Below are positions 36,370 to 48,502 of a stretch of DNA of 64,000 nucleotides, piece after piece. Both the position numbers and the translations under genes were made by a program. The DNA is taken from NCBI RefSeq assembly GCF_964340395.1, contig NC_135568.1, positions 19,491,710 through 19,555,709 on the forward strand, given 5' to 3'. Source of the DNA: Glandiceps talaboti. Lineage: Eukaryota > Hemichordata > Enteropneusta > Spengelidae. Below the pieces are notes generated by a model. The model was given only the letters and a program-made list of their open reading frames with translations. It had not been told where the DNA came from and ran no database searches. How positions within the stretch are numbered: position 1 is the first letter of the stretch; the number at the start of each line of letters is the position of its first letter.

Positions 36370-36960
36370 CAGTAGGCATAGATATGTAGTACTCTACAGT
36401 AGGTATTGATATATAGCCATAGATAGGTTTAGATTGGAGGTATATGTACAAATACAGTAGGGATTGATATATAGTCATAGACAGGTTTAGATTGGAGGTA
36501 TATGTACAAATACAGTAGGGATTGATATATAGCCATAGATAGGTTTAGATTGGAGGCATATGTACAAATACAGTAGGTATTGATATATAGCCATAGATAG
36601 GTTTAGATTGGAGGTATATGATGTACAAATACAGTAGGGATTAATATATAGCCATAGATAGGTTTAGATTGGAGGTATATGTACAAATACAGTAAGGATT
36701 GATAAAAAGCCATAGATAGGTTTAGATTGGAGGTATATGTACATATACAGTAGGGATTGATATATAGCCATAGATAGGTTTAGATTGGAGGTATATGTAC
36801 AAATACAGTAGGTATTGATATATAGTCATAGACAGGTTTAGATTGGAGGTATATGTACAAATACAGTAGGGATTGATATATAGGCATAGATAGGTTTAGA
36901 TTGGAGGTATATGTACAAATACAGTAGGTACTGGTATATAGGCATAGATAGGTATATAGT
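36370..36960. repeat. 58-bp minisatellite, copy III, about 10 units
   Basis: Same unit as in copies I and II, shortest array. Confidence 0.95.
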
Positions 36961-37305
36961 TGATTGATGTAGGTATATACAAATGCATGATATGATAGCT
37001 GGGTTTATGTCAGTAGGGAATATGGTAGAGAGAGTGAATGTTTGTGTAGTTGGGATAGGGTGTGGGGGTGTGGGTTTTTGGGGTGGGGGGTGGGTGTTTT
37101 GTCTGCTTTTATTGGTCTAACCATGACATATTTCTGGGCTTCTCATTCAGCATGTTAAGCTTGGCGGCACTTACTCCAAAAATGGATTCATTTGGACTCC
37201 TGTGCAAATAGTGTCAGGGTCATTACATCTGTGTGAATGATATGCATCCTAAGTGGTTGTTGGGCTATTGATGGCTGGTCTACTTAGCCGCGTCGAGTCC
37301 ATGGA

Positions 37306-37671
37306 GTCATGATGGGCAAATGGTTGTTGTGGCTGGCTTGGAATCTGGAGGTTGCAGATTTGAGCCCCATCGATGCCATTTGTTTCTGAGTGACTAAAGT
37401 TCTTGGGCAAGAGTTGAACCATGACTGACATGTGCATTAGTCAACCCAGCTGTATAATTGGGGACCTGGTAAGATAGAGGTTGCAATGTGAATGCTTTAA
37501 TCCTATGCACTTATAAAGGCTGCAATGGATTGCATGCTTCCTAGGGAGTTGAGGAAGTATAGAGGGCTGCTGTGCTACTATAGATCCAAGAAGCCAGGTG
37601 TAATAATTGTAATGTGCTTTGAGCACTGAGACTGGGTTGGAAAACACTATATAAGAATAAACATTATTGTT
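37306..37671 (+). mobile_element. tRNA-derived SINE, copy III (box B decayed)
   Basis: Same element as copies I and II, but box B reads 'gatttgagccc' (usual GGTTCGANYCC) and the box A side reads 'ggttgttgtggc'. Its own Pol III promoter is probably dead. Confidence 0.83.
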
Positions 37672-37675
37672 AGCT

Positions 37676-38060
37676 TCAGTGACTAATTACATCTGTCATT
37701 ACATCTGTGTGAATGATATGCTTCCCAAGTGGTTGCTGGACTATATATGGCTGATCCCTTTACAAGATTATAACAGGGAATCTTAGACAAGTGAAGAAAG
37801 GGGGGGATACCTGTCATGTGATACAGTATTTACAGGGATTAACAGGCAAATGAATAAACATTCATAAAATGTATGCTAATATGTCGAGCAACATGACCAC
37901 ACCCATAGCAACAGCCGAATGATTGTGTATATTGCACAGATACCAGCAGGGTTGGATAGGTAACTGGATAGTCATTCAGCAAATTAACAACTATACCTAG
38001 CATGATTCAGCGTGTGAGTAAATATTTTTAAAAACTGTACAGTTGTGCTACAACACCATT
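37676..38060. repeat. spacer with a copy of the dispersed 'tagcaaca' repeat
   Basis: 37845-38000 contains 'gcaacatgaccacacccata' and 'gttggataggtaactggata', close to the sequence inside each 1.8 kb kinesin unit (about 780-880). A G run precedes it at 37800. Confidence 0.7.
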
Positions 38061-38469
38061 GGCATTATTTTTTTTTAAAATAGGGACAAGAAGAAAATCA
38101 AGGGATACTTTGCTAGAACAAAGTGTGCTTCCTCCATCATTAAGACAGCTAGCTCTGACATTGTCGGTTGATGGTGACTGTATTTTTGGTGATGGATTAC
38201 TGGCTATTATTGATAAACATGGCAAAAGTTTAACATAATTAGCCATAGTGTCAGCTACTACACAAACACAAACTAAATGTACTCAGATTAATACCTTTAA
38301 GCAGCCTTATCAGGGCAAAAAGTCACAGATATCTCCAAGTAAAAAGCAAAGAAATCCTAAACAATATACTGGCTCTTGGCAGACACATTACTTTCATCCT
38401 AACAAGTCTAAAGGTACTTTTAGCAAAGGACAGTCTACCCAAAAAGGGAAGTCTTTTGGACTTAAATAA
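38061..38469 (+). pseudogene. possible retroelement ORF1/gag C-terminus, opposite strand to the DIRS fragment
   Basis: On +, an open stretch (about 38084-38235) with RKSRDTLLEQSVLPPSLRQL and FGDGLLAIIDKHGKSLT ends in a stop. An open frame then continues to 38469 with a Lys/Gln/Ser-rich tail (PYQGKKSQISPSKKQRNPKQ, KGTFSKGQSTQKGKS). The architecture suggests the basic tail of a gag-like ORF1. It abuts the DIRS-like RNase H/recombinase fragment but points the other way. The identification is an inference; I see no zinc knuckle. Confidence 0.3.
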
Positions 38470-38574
38470 GGTGGTGATATCTTTATCATGACTGACCTCT
38501 CATCCCTGACTAGACTTAAAAGTGTCTGTAATTGCTGCACGATAAACCTTCAGGGTACTTATTTGTAATTTCTT

Positions 38575-39610
38575 TTATTCAAACAAAAAAATAAAGAAAT
38601 CCATTAGCTGTGGCATAGAGGCTCTGAGAGGATTAATGTTCCTTCTGATACGTCCAATCAGAGAAAATATGCCATTTGGCCTCATAAGTTGAGAGGGTGC
38701 TATCTCTAGTGGTTCTGGCAATGAGTGTGGAAGCCTTTTGACAAAATCCTTTTGCAACTGCTTGTTGTTGGACAATCTCTTGATTCAGCATTGCTGCATC
38801 TGGGTGAAAGGTCATCCTGTCCTGCTGGGCTAACAAGTCCTGTCTCTAAGGTAACCTGCGAGGCAGGTTGACTAGAACAGACAATAGGAAAGGAAACCAA
38901 GACCACTTTGGCCATTTTGATGCTATCCGAAATCACAGTGCACTGGTCTCTGCTTATTTTGTTCAGTACTTGTGGGGTCAGAACAAATGGAGGGAAGGCA
39001 TAGACTTCCATTCCCGCCATGAGACTACGAAAGCATCTGTCTCCAGAGCAAGAAGATCAGGATGAGAGGAGATGTAAATTGGCAACTTGTGATTGGTTAC
39101 CATGGCAAACAGATCTATCTGCAGACTTGGCCATAATAGCATTATTAATTGAAAAACTACATTGTTTAAGCACCATTCCATTGGGACCACCTTCTTGCAT
39201 GAGATAGCATCTGCTATCAGGTTGTGTTTTCCAGCCAGATGAATTGCCTTTATTAGAATTGCCTTCTGTTTGCACCACAGGATCATTTCCTGTACCAGAC
39301 AGTACAGAGTGAAGGAATGCATTGGGTACTTCCTTGTTGATTTATATAGGATACAACTGTGGAGTTGTCTGAGCCTGTTGTCCTTGAATCTGACTCTTGA
39401 AATGTTGCAGTGCCAACCAAACTGCTTTCATTTCCAACCTGTTTTTGTGCTGTTGACATTCTGAATTTCCTCTGTGATCACAGCTTGCTTTGTTGGATCT
39501 AGAGGCAATTGGAAGGCAGGGGAGGCCGACTCTATATTCTTGAAAGGGAGTTGGTATCCATTCGCCACTACTTACAAAACCCTGTTGTCCTGTGTAATGT
39601 CCTGCCATTG
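38575..39610 (-). pseudogene. DIRS-like retroelement: RNase H region and tyrosine-recombinase start
   Basis: Minus strand pieces in order: EMKAVWLALQHFKSQIQGQ (RNase H, ~39430), then LVQEMILWCKQ, IHLAGKHNLIADAIS (~39220), VPMEWCLNNVVFQLI, QIDLFAMVTNHKLPIYISS (~39120), YAFPPFVLTPQVLNKI (~39000), then STLSTYEAKWHIFSDW and INPLRASMPQLMDFFIFLF (~38670-38580). The HLAGKHN-ADAIS, DLFA..NHKLP and YAFPP series, followed by a 'YEAKW..F..W' core-binding segment, is characteristic of DIRS-type elements, where a tyrosine recombinase replaces the integrase. Frames change several times (near 39340, 39000 and 38640) and the recombinase catalytic part is absent, so it is inactive. Confidence 0.82.
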
Positions 39611-40404
39611 GTTGATAAAAAGTTTCAAATGCTCTCCCACAGGTAGATAACTGAGGACAGAATGAGCGGGTAGTGGGGGTACAGTTGTCAATTTACATCT
39701 CCCTTCATCACGATCCTCTTGCTCTGAAACTACAGTTCTTTTTAACATGTTTTCCAAGTCCTGCTTAATGCATGCAACTCTAGCATCCAAAAACAATGCT
39801 TTATAACTACATATGTGATGAATTCCATTGCCACCTATATTAATATGACCACTGCTTGATTTGTTAGGAGTTTCCTTATCTGTACTAGTTTCAGTTTTCT
39901 CAAGGTCTAACAAGAGATTTGACTTTTTTGGCTATTTCCAGCTTTTGAATGTCTCAGTATTCTTTTAAGAGCAAATCTTTCAACATAACCATAGACAAAT
40001 GACATAGAAGGATCAATGTCAAACTTTTCAAGAATCTTGCATATTGGCACATATTAGGATTTGAAGTGTTATGGTAACCAGCCAGTGTGAGCACAATTTT
40101 ATTAATGAAAAGTTTGTTGCCTACCTTAAGCAGTCAATAGATTTATTTACCAAACTTGAGGTACCTACGTGTGATCTCAATGTGAACATGATCCATTTGA
40201 TTAGGACATTATACTATTTGGTACCAGAGACAGTGAGCAAGCTGTACTATCAGATATTAAAGTTGAACTATCAGAGTCTGAATGACCTCTATCCTCTGAA
40301 GCTTCTTGTTGATGATCCGCAGAATGTCCCACATGAGAACGAGCAGTTTTCACATTATTTTCATCAGTGGAAACAATTGCACTATTTAGTACAGTATTAT
40401 TCAT
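39572..40404 (-). pseudogene. DIRS-like retroelement: upstream part with RT core missing
   Basis: Minus strand 39913-39575 includes ALFLDARVACIKQDLENML and VGEHLKLFINQWQDITQDNR; the latter resembles the lead-in to the DIRS RT. Within about 60 residues the text reaches RNase H (SCDHRGN, then EMKAVWLALQHF), so the catalytic RT palm is missing. Farther upstream (40404-40201) is a Ser/Asp-rich piece (GHSDSDSSTLISDSTACSLS) that could be ORF1. The overlapping + frame at 40071-40406 is probably a shadow. Confidence 0.55.
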
Positions 40405-40409
40405 AGCAC

Positions 40410-42400
40410 TGGATCATAAAGTTGGTTTGGTTTGGTATGACTTACAGCAATTGAATCACTAGGATTTTGAATATCAGGTCTATTAACCAAGATATAAGAC
40501 CTGCTGGCACTACAGTTTCACAAGCAGGCTTAGTATTTATTGAGAGAGAACACCTCATTCTTTAAAGGTAATTTTTTACCTCCTGAAACTAATGTATTTA
40601 CACAACTGAACCTTTGGTAAACAACCAACTGTACTGCTGTATGTTTTCCATTTAAGATATCAACAGATGAATGAATGTTATCTGCACTAACAGTGGCAAA
40701 AATCAGTTATAAAAAGTTGGATTTTGTTTTAGGTCATCTAAAATGCAAACTTTATCATCTATATTGAATACAGTCCAGAAGTGGCCAGGGTTCAATTAAA
40801 CAGCACTTGTTAATCTACACTGTAAACCAAAGAAATCTCCATTTTCTGGCATTGTGATTGACAGCGTCTATTCTTCCTACTGTAAATACCAATTTTGTTG
40901 ATAAAAAACTGTGGTAACTTAACAAATCCTAACAAACAGATAATGAATTGCAACATATTCAACAACCATGTCTATTCAAACTATTGATACAGTCCCTCAC
41001 CGTCTCCTGCACAGTAGCTGACAGATTAATTAACACTGATAGCTAACTGTTATCGAGCCTAAAGTTGTGTCAAATGAGAATTCAAATATACTGTGATCAC
41101 ACTTTAATTATAAAGGCACTGATGTTGAAAATGCATTATGATCATCATACTTTGACAGTGATTCAAAATCTGCAAAACGTTCAGCATCACCATGATCCAT
41201 TGGGTACAAAGAAAATGGGACTTCATTGACAACCCACAGCCATACACACTTTCTGACATGTGTGCTTCACAACATACTCTGCACAGTTTATTTGCTACAG
41301 AAGCAAGACTCCTATCAATCGATTAAATATTTTGGCATTTAAAAAAAAAGGCCGAAAAACTAAACATCTACAAATGGGCATGGTCTTGTTGCTAGGGAAA
41401 TTTCCACACATTTTTATATCTTTACTGTAATATGAAACATTTCACTGTTGCTAGGGGCATGGTCATGGTTACTGGGGCCAGAAAACAGTCATCTTTATTA
41501 TCTCAGAGTTGTTCCATGACAAATACTGACATAGGTAGATATAGAATATAGATAAATGAAGAAATTAGTCATTTAGGACTGATGACAATAGATAATGAAT
41601 CCCTTACATTTATATGAGATCTATCAGAACTTGCCAATATATACTCCATACATTTATATCCTCTGAATAGCAAATATGCAAAGATGTTTACTGTACATGG
41701 GGCTTCCAGTTTACAATAGATATTAAAGTTTTCCTATATTGATGATCTGCTATCAAAATGTGGATAAAACTGTAATAATAAAAATCATGTATTGATGCTA
41801 GTGTATAGGTATGGTATTCTCCCTATGATAGATTACAAGGAAAATGGGTAATTAGTATAATATTTACAGGTTAATAATAGTAGTAATTTGCATAATGATT
41901 TGCACAGGACAGTAAAACACTTTAGAAGTATAGCCAATGGGGTGGCAAACACAGTGTTTGCACTGTAGTTACCCCTATGGAAAATAGCCCCCATGCATGT
42001 TTCTTCCCCAAGGTAGTTAGCTCGTGATGATTAATTTCTACAAATTAAAAGTATTTTCTACTCAAGGTAGTGTCCTCAAATCTCTTGCATTTGTAGTTAA
42101 CTTAAAAATGTATTTGATATCTGCACCCTTTGTTAAATCATGTGCACTTGTATTTTAGGTCAGGAGATGTATTTACTTTGGAATGATACTGTACCTCTCT
42201 TGATATGGTACTCCACTTCATAGGCCTTGTTGTTCAGGTCAATAAATGTGTGTTTACCTAGTTATCATACTGTACCCAGTGTTTTACATCACTTTTGGAT
42301 TAAATTGGTCATTGGGTCTGAAAGTTTGGGCGTGCCAACTGCAAATCTGCAAAGAAATTAATGTCTGTTAAATTTGGTAATATGGACAATGGAGAGGTTA
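40410..42400. other. noncoding stretch
   Basis: Only a reverse-oriented copy of the dispersed repeat (about 41370-41465, 'gcatggtcttgttgctaggg') was recognised. No supported gene. Confidence 0.45.
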
Positions 42401-42408
42401 GACTAAGA

Positions 42409-42591
42409 TACGCCGTGACATTTCACCCTCACTGGCCTCCTCTCACAACAACTAGGGGTTGGCCGATGTGTGAGGGCACCCTGTCATGGCGTAGATAAGA
42501 CTAAGATACGTCGTGACATTTCACCCTCACTGGCCTCCTCTCACAACAACTAGGGGTTGGCCGATGTGTGAGGGCATCCCTTCACGGCATA
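42409..42591. repeat. two tandem copies of a ~85-bp palindrome (micro-foldback)
   Basis: Copy 1 (42409-42493) runs from tacgccgtgacatttcaccc to cctgtcatggcgta; its ends are inverted repeats of about 24 bp with few mismatches. Copy 2 (42507-42591) is offset by 98 bp and nearly identical. The centre, 'tggcc...ttggcc', can also pair. No coding. Confidence 0.85.
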
Positions 42592-45500
42592 CCTTACAGA
42601 CTATGGAGAGGTCAAAACAGGCAAGAACAGAATTGAATTGAAGTAAATTGGCAAATGAAAACACAAATAAATACTACTTTTAAGTTCAGTCTTTATTCGA
42701 CTGTGATTATACAACTTTGTTATACATGTAGTTTGTAGTTTGCAGTGTATTTTACCTGTAAACATTCTAGGTGCTCTCCAGTAAATTCAAGTCATTTATG
42801 ACAGGACCAATCAGTATAATAAACATTAACCTGTTCAGTCTTACAGGATTCAATCTATTTCTGGCCCATTTGCTTCTCCATCATCAACATAGGCATTGAC
42901 AGAAATTAATTTTCAAGTGTATACTATGTATGTCAAAAGTTTCAAGCATAATACTAACATAAACTCATATTCACTTATAAGTATCTGGCCAAGAAGAGAT
43001 TTTAAAAGGACCTTTTCAATGATATCAGTAAATGGGGATCCCATTTAACTATAACATAAACAGTATGTAATTGATCAGCTTGTGATTTTAGATTGTCAAT
43101 CTTCTCTTGAGGTCTATACTTTCATTGGCTACATTATGAGCACAGTCATCAAATACTATTAATGTGACTTCTAGGAGTCGATCATCATTATGTAAGAGGT
43201 AAGTTTGGAAATTTGTACATCCCTTCTGTGAGGGATTTTTTGCAAATCTCATATTTCAGATCTCCCGTTCAGGTGAGTTCAATGAATTAAATCCTGAAAA
43301 GCATGAGATTTTTGGTTATAATTGAGTTGCTATGGGGTTAGTCTTGTTGCTAGGCATATTTGCACACATATTTTGAATGTTTAGTCCCTCCACCTGTCTA
43401 TTAATGCCTGCTTTTAATTTTGCAATACACACCATGATTTGGCTATTACTGTTACATTATACCAGAGTATTGATGGTGCCAATCGAGATATCTGATTGGT
43501 CAAGACATCAAACTAACATGAAGTTTGCATCCATTTTGACTACTGTATCTGTGCCATTGACCACCCGCACAACACTAAGTCATCCGTGCCAAATGCTAAT
43601 ATTTCCCTATGAATAAGATATCCAAAGCTGTAGAATTGACAAAGTTAACTCAAAACTACCACCTGTGAGAGGCTCAGCATAAGTCTTTGACCAATTAAAA
43701 TGCTGCCACTGTGAGACAGCTAATGTATGTTATTCTATCACAAAATGAATGTAATGTCAGATCATTAACAAATGAATTTGCCACTGTACAAACTAAGCAA
43801 AAACTGCATATATATAATGCTGCACATTAATGAATTATTCATTGTTTCAATAAATATTTAGTGACATTGTCCTTGACTTCATGTCGTGTCATCATTTACG
43901 ATGAATAGCAAAACAGGGAGACATATGGAATGTGAAAATCGTAAAATGTGATGATTCAGATTACTTTCTTATAGGTATTACCCCATATCTCTATACAACA
44001 AGGTAAATCTGTCTGGGGTCAAGACCAGCAGTAACACTTTTTTCGCTCAATTTCTCATGTCAGGTTCATTTTTCATTATCATAAAACTAGTTTCCTTTTG
44101 TTATTAGTCTAAAATAAACACAATAAGCAAATGTTATTACATGTAAAAGCATTTCATGTTCACTGCAACAAAACAGAATTGACACACAGCTAGTTTTGCC
44201 ATATTACTCAATTTGGTTAGGAGTTAGAGATTCCATTTAAATTTTAATCATGGATATGGCACACTGATATTGTTATCGGACAAATTTCAATTTGGTGCTA
44301 TGAACTCTCAAGATATACCTGTGTCAACATTAAAACTTTTATTTTATTCATACGTGATCATATTCAGTGTTACAGTGCTGAAGATATGAAATTCCTAGCC
44401 ATCTATTTTAAACCTAAGTGTTCTATTGATGTATGTACTTAGTATGATAAGAGTCATTGAAAATAGTGGGGGCTTGTATAGTAAAGTATAATCAAGTGGT
44501 ATGTTTGTATGAATAAATGGAAAAAAGACTGGCCAGTCAATGTATGTTTGTGGTATGATTTGGAAGTACATGGTCAATAGCCACTCAGGGACTATTTATT
44601 CTAAGATTCAATTGTCTATTTGTCTGTGAATCTGATTCAGAATTTGAGATTTTCAAAAGTCTTACATCCAAAGTTTGTATACAGTATAAGTTTTCACCTT
44701 TATAAAACAGTAAACTGACTGTCAGCGTGAATAATTTAGCTTATGTTTATTTTGCCACAATAATAAAGGAAAACTAGTTTTATGGTAATAAAAAATCTCT
44801 GATGTGAGAAATTGAGTAAAACAATGTCCAGGCCCTTATACAGAGCTCCTCGGGGATTCCGTGTTTTTTCATGGCTATATAATATCAATGTGACAGTGAC
44901 AGTACTCTTGGAAAATATTAGATGTTTTTGAATGGTGTAAATGGCCGACGTGATGTCAAACACGATTCTGCAGACTTCAACTAGGAGTTTTCTATGTCGT
45001 CAAAAAATTATAAGAGATTCAAATACCCTTTGCTTTTAAGTCCGGACATCATGCCCGATCATCAGTTTTGTGTTCAATTTTACTTAGAAAACATTTTTAG
45101 TTAGTAGTTTGACATCTATATCGCACAAAGATGAATAGACATGTAACAACATCACAAACTATCGCAAGATTTTGGAGTCTCCAACAGTAAGGTAAAGCAA
45201 GTCTCATGTATCACGAGATTTCGTCCAGTTTCTTGACGTCTGTGTACTTATCGCAACTTTTTAGAGTTTTGAAGATGTACCTGTCATTTGATATTTACTT
45301 TGAAATAATTTTAGCTTTTCTTAGAAATTTAATCAAAATCTTGATTTTTTGTTTGAAAAAAAAGTTGATGTGCAAAGATTGCAATTAGTGTTTTAAATTG
45401 ACTAAGCAAGACAAGTGAGCTTTTTTCATTTGCAACTTTATGTGACCGCTACCATTATCCTTTGATATACCAATTGTGTCCCAACCCTTAGGTAAATACA

Positions 45501-46760
45501 TCTTATTTTCAAATATACTGAAGTATCCTTACCTTTAGATAACCAAGCCTTTTATTATAAATTGATAAAGCAGGTTTGTGCAATTTGATATTACCTTTGA
45601 AGATGTAGTCAAAGTTATTGATAATATCAAGAATAAGATACTTTCACAGTCAAAGAAAAATAGCCTATAATGTCTATGACCACATGGTCAGGTATTGTGT
45701 TTGTATTGCATGTGATTCTAGTAGGGATGTATCTTCTCCACTAACATGATGCAATATTTCTATATCAATCAATCGTTTAATCAGTACTGTTGGCCACCAG
45801 CCAAAAAAATACAAACCTTAATAAATCTATATAATATATATATATCTATATATTTGTAATTTAATGATGTGTACATAATAGTATTAATACATTGTATATT
45901 TTGAGTACTGTTCTCTGAATTTCTGTAAATAAATACTCGCTGTTATAGTTATTTCGAAAAATAAACTTATAATAAATTATTTTTGTTTTAAATAAGGCTT
46001 TTGTGTTGTCTATCTTCTTCTCATTATTACCTCAAGTGAACTCACTTCAATAGAGTTATATGCATGCATGGTGAAGTATGTGTGTGTTTGGGGTGAATAA
46101 AAGTGTTGGTGGCGTACAACATAATAATGGCTGACCACTTCATTACATGTACCCCTGCGTTTGACGACTTTCAATCTTAGATAAATCACATACGTTGGGT
46201 GAAAACGACATCAGACAATTTGACAACAACTACATGTACATCATATATTTGATATAGGCTACTTAAACTTATGCAAGCTAAGTTAGTAGCGGTTTCTTAA
46301 ACTAATACAGAGTGATCGAGTTGATAACGGCTAATATACCTGTTGAGATTCAGTCTATTGGCTCACGCACAATTTTAAAAAGACAGTGTTGAGAGTTGTT
46401 ATTCTCAGAATATGTATAACTATAATGTCATGTACAACTTTATGTTTCTTTCGTGAACTACTGACTCGTGATTGTATGTGTATCAATTTTACTGTTCCTC
46501 TGTTGATTGTTGTGCCTTGTCAGTTTGTTATGTTTCTTATTTTTTATAGTTTCTATGGCAATCTTGAACATCGAATATATACACCTACAAGTACGAGTGT
46601 GCTTGTTAGTCACTAAGGGGATACAAGCTTGACTAGCTTTGCTATTTCTTGATCCCTTTTGCCATTTATTCTGTATGTGTATCTTTTTTAAGATTAATTT
46701 TTATTATTATTATATTGGTGAACAAACTTATCATTAATTAAAATACTACAAACCGAGTTG
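42592..46760. other. noncoding stretch
   Basis: Short open frames occur on both strands but none resembles a known family or has exon-like borders I would defend. A degraded dispersed-repeat copy is at 43320-43380. A TATA-rich patch is at 45830-45855. Confidence 0.45.
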
Positions 46761-47262
46761 ATATAGACAGCTTAAAATTTGACAAAACTTAGTTGATATA
46801 GACAGCTTAAAATTTGACAAACTGAGTTGATATGGGCTACTTAAAGTGATACAAACTAATTTCATATAGGCTACTTAAAGTAATACAAAGTGTAAACATT
46901 CACTGATCCAATTAATGGAGGTGACATGTCTGTCCATAATGCGTTGATTTTAGCAAATAGTGAGTATGTTTTACTGTATACCAAATAGGCCAGGATGTTA
47001 AGTCTTGATTTATACTGATTGGGCCAGGATGGTGTGTTTTACTGTATACCAAATATGCCAGGATGTTAAGTCTTGATTTATACCGATTGGGCCAGGATGG
47101 TGTGTTTTACTGTATACCAAATAGGCCAGGTTGGTATATTTTACTGTATACCAAATAGGCCAGGATGGGAAGTTTTACTGTATATACCAAATGGGCCAGG
47201 ATGGAAAGTTTTACTGTATACCAAATGGGCCAGGACGGTGTGTTTTACTGTATACCAAATCT
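46745..47262. repeat. two short tandem repeat fields (about 36 bp, then 34 bp)
   Basis: 46756-46890: 'gttgatatagacagcttaaa' and related units. 46970-47262: 'ttttactgtataccaaatag' plus 'gccaggatgg' in 34-bp steps, with two longer units inserting 'ttaagtcttgatttatactg'. Open frames here are by-products. Confidence 0.88.
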
Positions 47263-47496
47263 ACCTATCTATCTATCTATCTATCTATCCAGTAACCAAA
47301 GTATCTATATATCTATATGCATGCATGTATGTATGTATGTATGTATGTATGTAGTGTGTGTATGTATGTATGTATGTATGTATGTATGTGTGTGTGTGTG
47401 TGTGTGTGTGTCTGTATGTATGTATGTATGTATGTATGTATGTATGTATGTATGTATGTATCTATTGTTCTATCTATATATATATCTAGTATTAAA

Positions 47497-47527
<31 letters not shown>
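47262..47527. repeat. compound microsatellite (ATCT, ATGT, GT, TA)
   Basis: Runs of ATCT (47266-47290), TATG (47325-47465, broken by a GT run at 47388-47411) and TA (47497-47527). Confidence 0.97.
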
Positions 47528-47530
<3 letters not shown>

Positions 47531-48000
47531 ACATTGGCCCGCTTGATGGGAAATGCCAATCAGATAATATAGTCTACAGGGCCCAGGTCAAAATAAACAA
47601 CAGAGATACTAAATCCAACATTGGCTCAACAGAAAACAGCTTCAAAACGCGTTACAGCAACCACAAGTGTTCTTTCGCCAATAACAAATATGGAAATTGT
47701 ACTGAACTTTCAAAGTGTGTCTGGAAAATAAAGGAGTCGGGCCACCAGTATTCCATCAACTGGGCTATCATTGCCCATGCAGCCGCCTACTCTAATGCAA
47801 CAAAAAGCTGCAACCTGTGTCTTACAGAGAAGATGTTTATCATCAGTGCAAATAAATTGGGACTCCTTAATAAACGATCAGAACTGATTTCAAAGTGCCG
47901 CCATGAAAACAAATACATTCTTTCATTCCACCATGTCAAACCTCAACGCGCATCACATCCGGGTACCAGTTCTTCTGCGAGTTCGAATTCCATCACTTGA
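47528..48000 (+). pseudogene. Penelope-like element fragment: GIY-YIG endonuclease C-terminus
   Basis: Continuous frame from the TA tract to a TGA stop at 47998. Order: GPLDGKC, IVYRAQV (the GIY strand), NIGSTENSFKTRYSNHKCSF, NCTELSKCVW, CNLCLTEKMFIISANKLGLL and a closing NKRSELISKCRHENKYIL. This matches the GIY-YIG nuclease at the end of Penelope-like retroelements. The Arg in FKTR and the Glu in TELSK, candidates for catalysis, are present, but the YIG tyrosine is Asn. No RT domain is present, so the copy is truncated at 5'. It lies between two TA tracts, and the reading frame passes upstream into microsatellite only by chance. Confidence 0.85.
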
Positions 48001-48082
48001 ATTTCCGTTACAATTTAGTCGTCCAAAGATCGCATTCAAGCGTGAAACTCTGAGTAACGGCTCCGTACCATAACCTGTGTAT

Positions 48083-48328
<246 letters not shown>

Positions 48329-48502
48329 TGTATTTATTAGCTTAAAGAAAAAGTCCAGTCAGACTTATTTCTGTCTTTAGTACACTTCTATTGATTACTG
48401 CTATCAACTGAAATACAATTTTAGGTAATAAATAGTACCTTGGTAAGTAGTGCTATGGCACTTGACTTGTATTTTAGGCCATTTTTGGACTACAAATTTT
48501 TA

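Larger units (their letters stand above)
32883..37675 (+). repeat. segmental duplication, copy III
   Basis: Starts right after the TIR element at 'ttatacaacacacaggtgta'. It keeps the 1.6 kb missing from copy II and ends just after the SINE, where 'ttagcttcagtgactaatta' leaves the homology. Confidence 0.92.

Noticed and set aside
40071-40406. 111-codon + frame as a host gene
   Set aside because: It overlaps the minus-strand DIRS-like ORF1 candidate and has no recognisable domain.
43377-43616. 79-codon frame as a gene
   Set aside because: It starts at the edge of a dispersed-repeat copy and matches no known protein.
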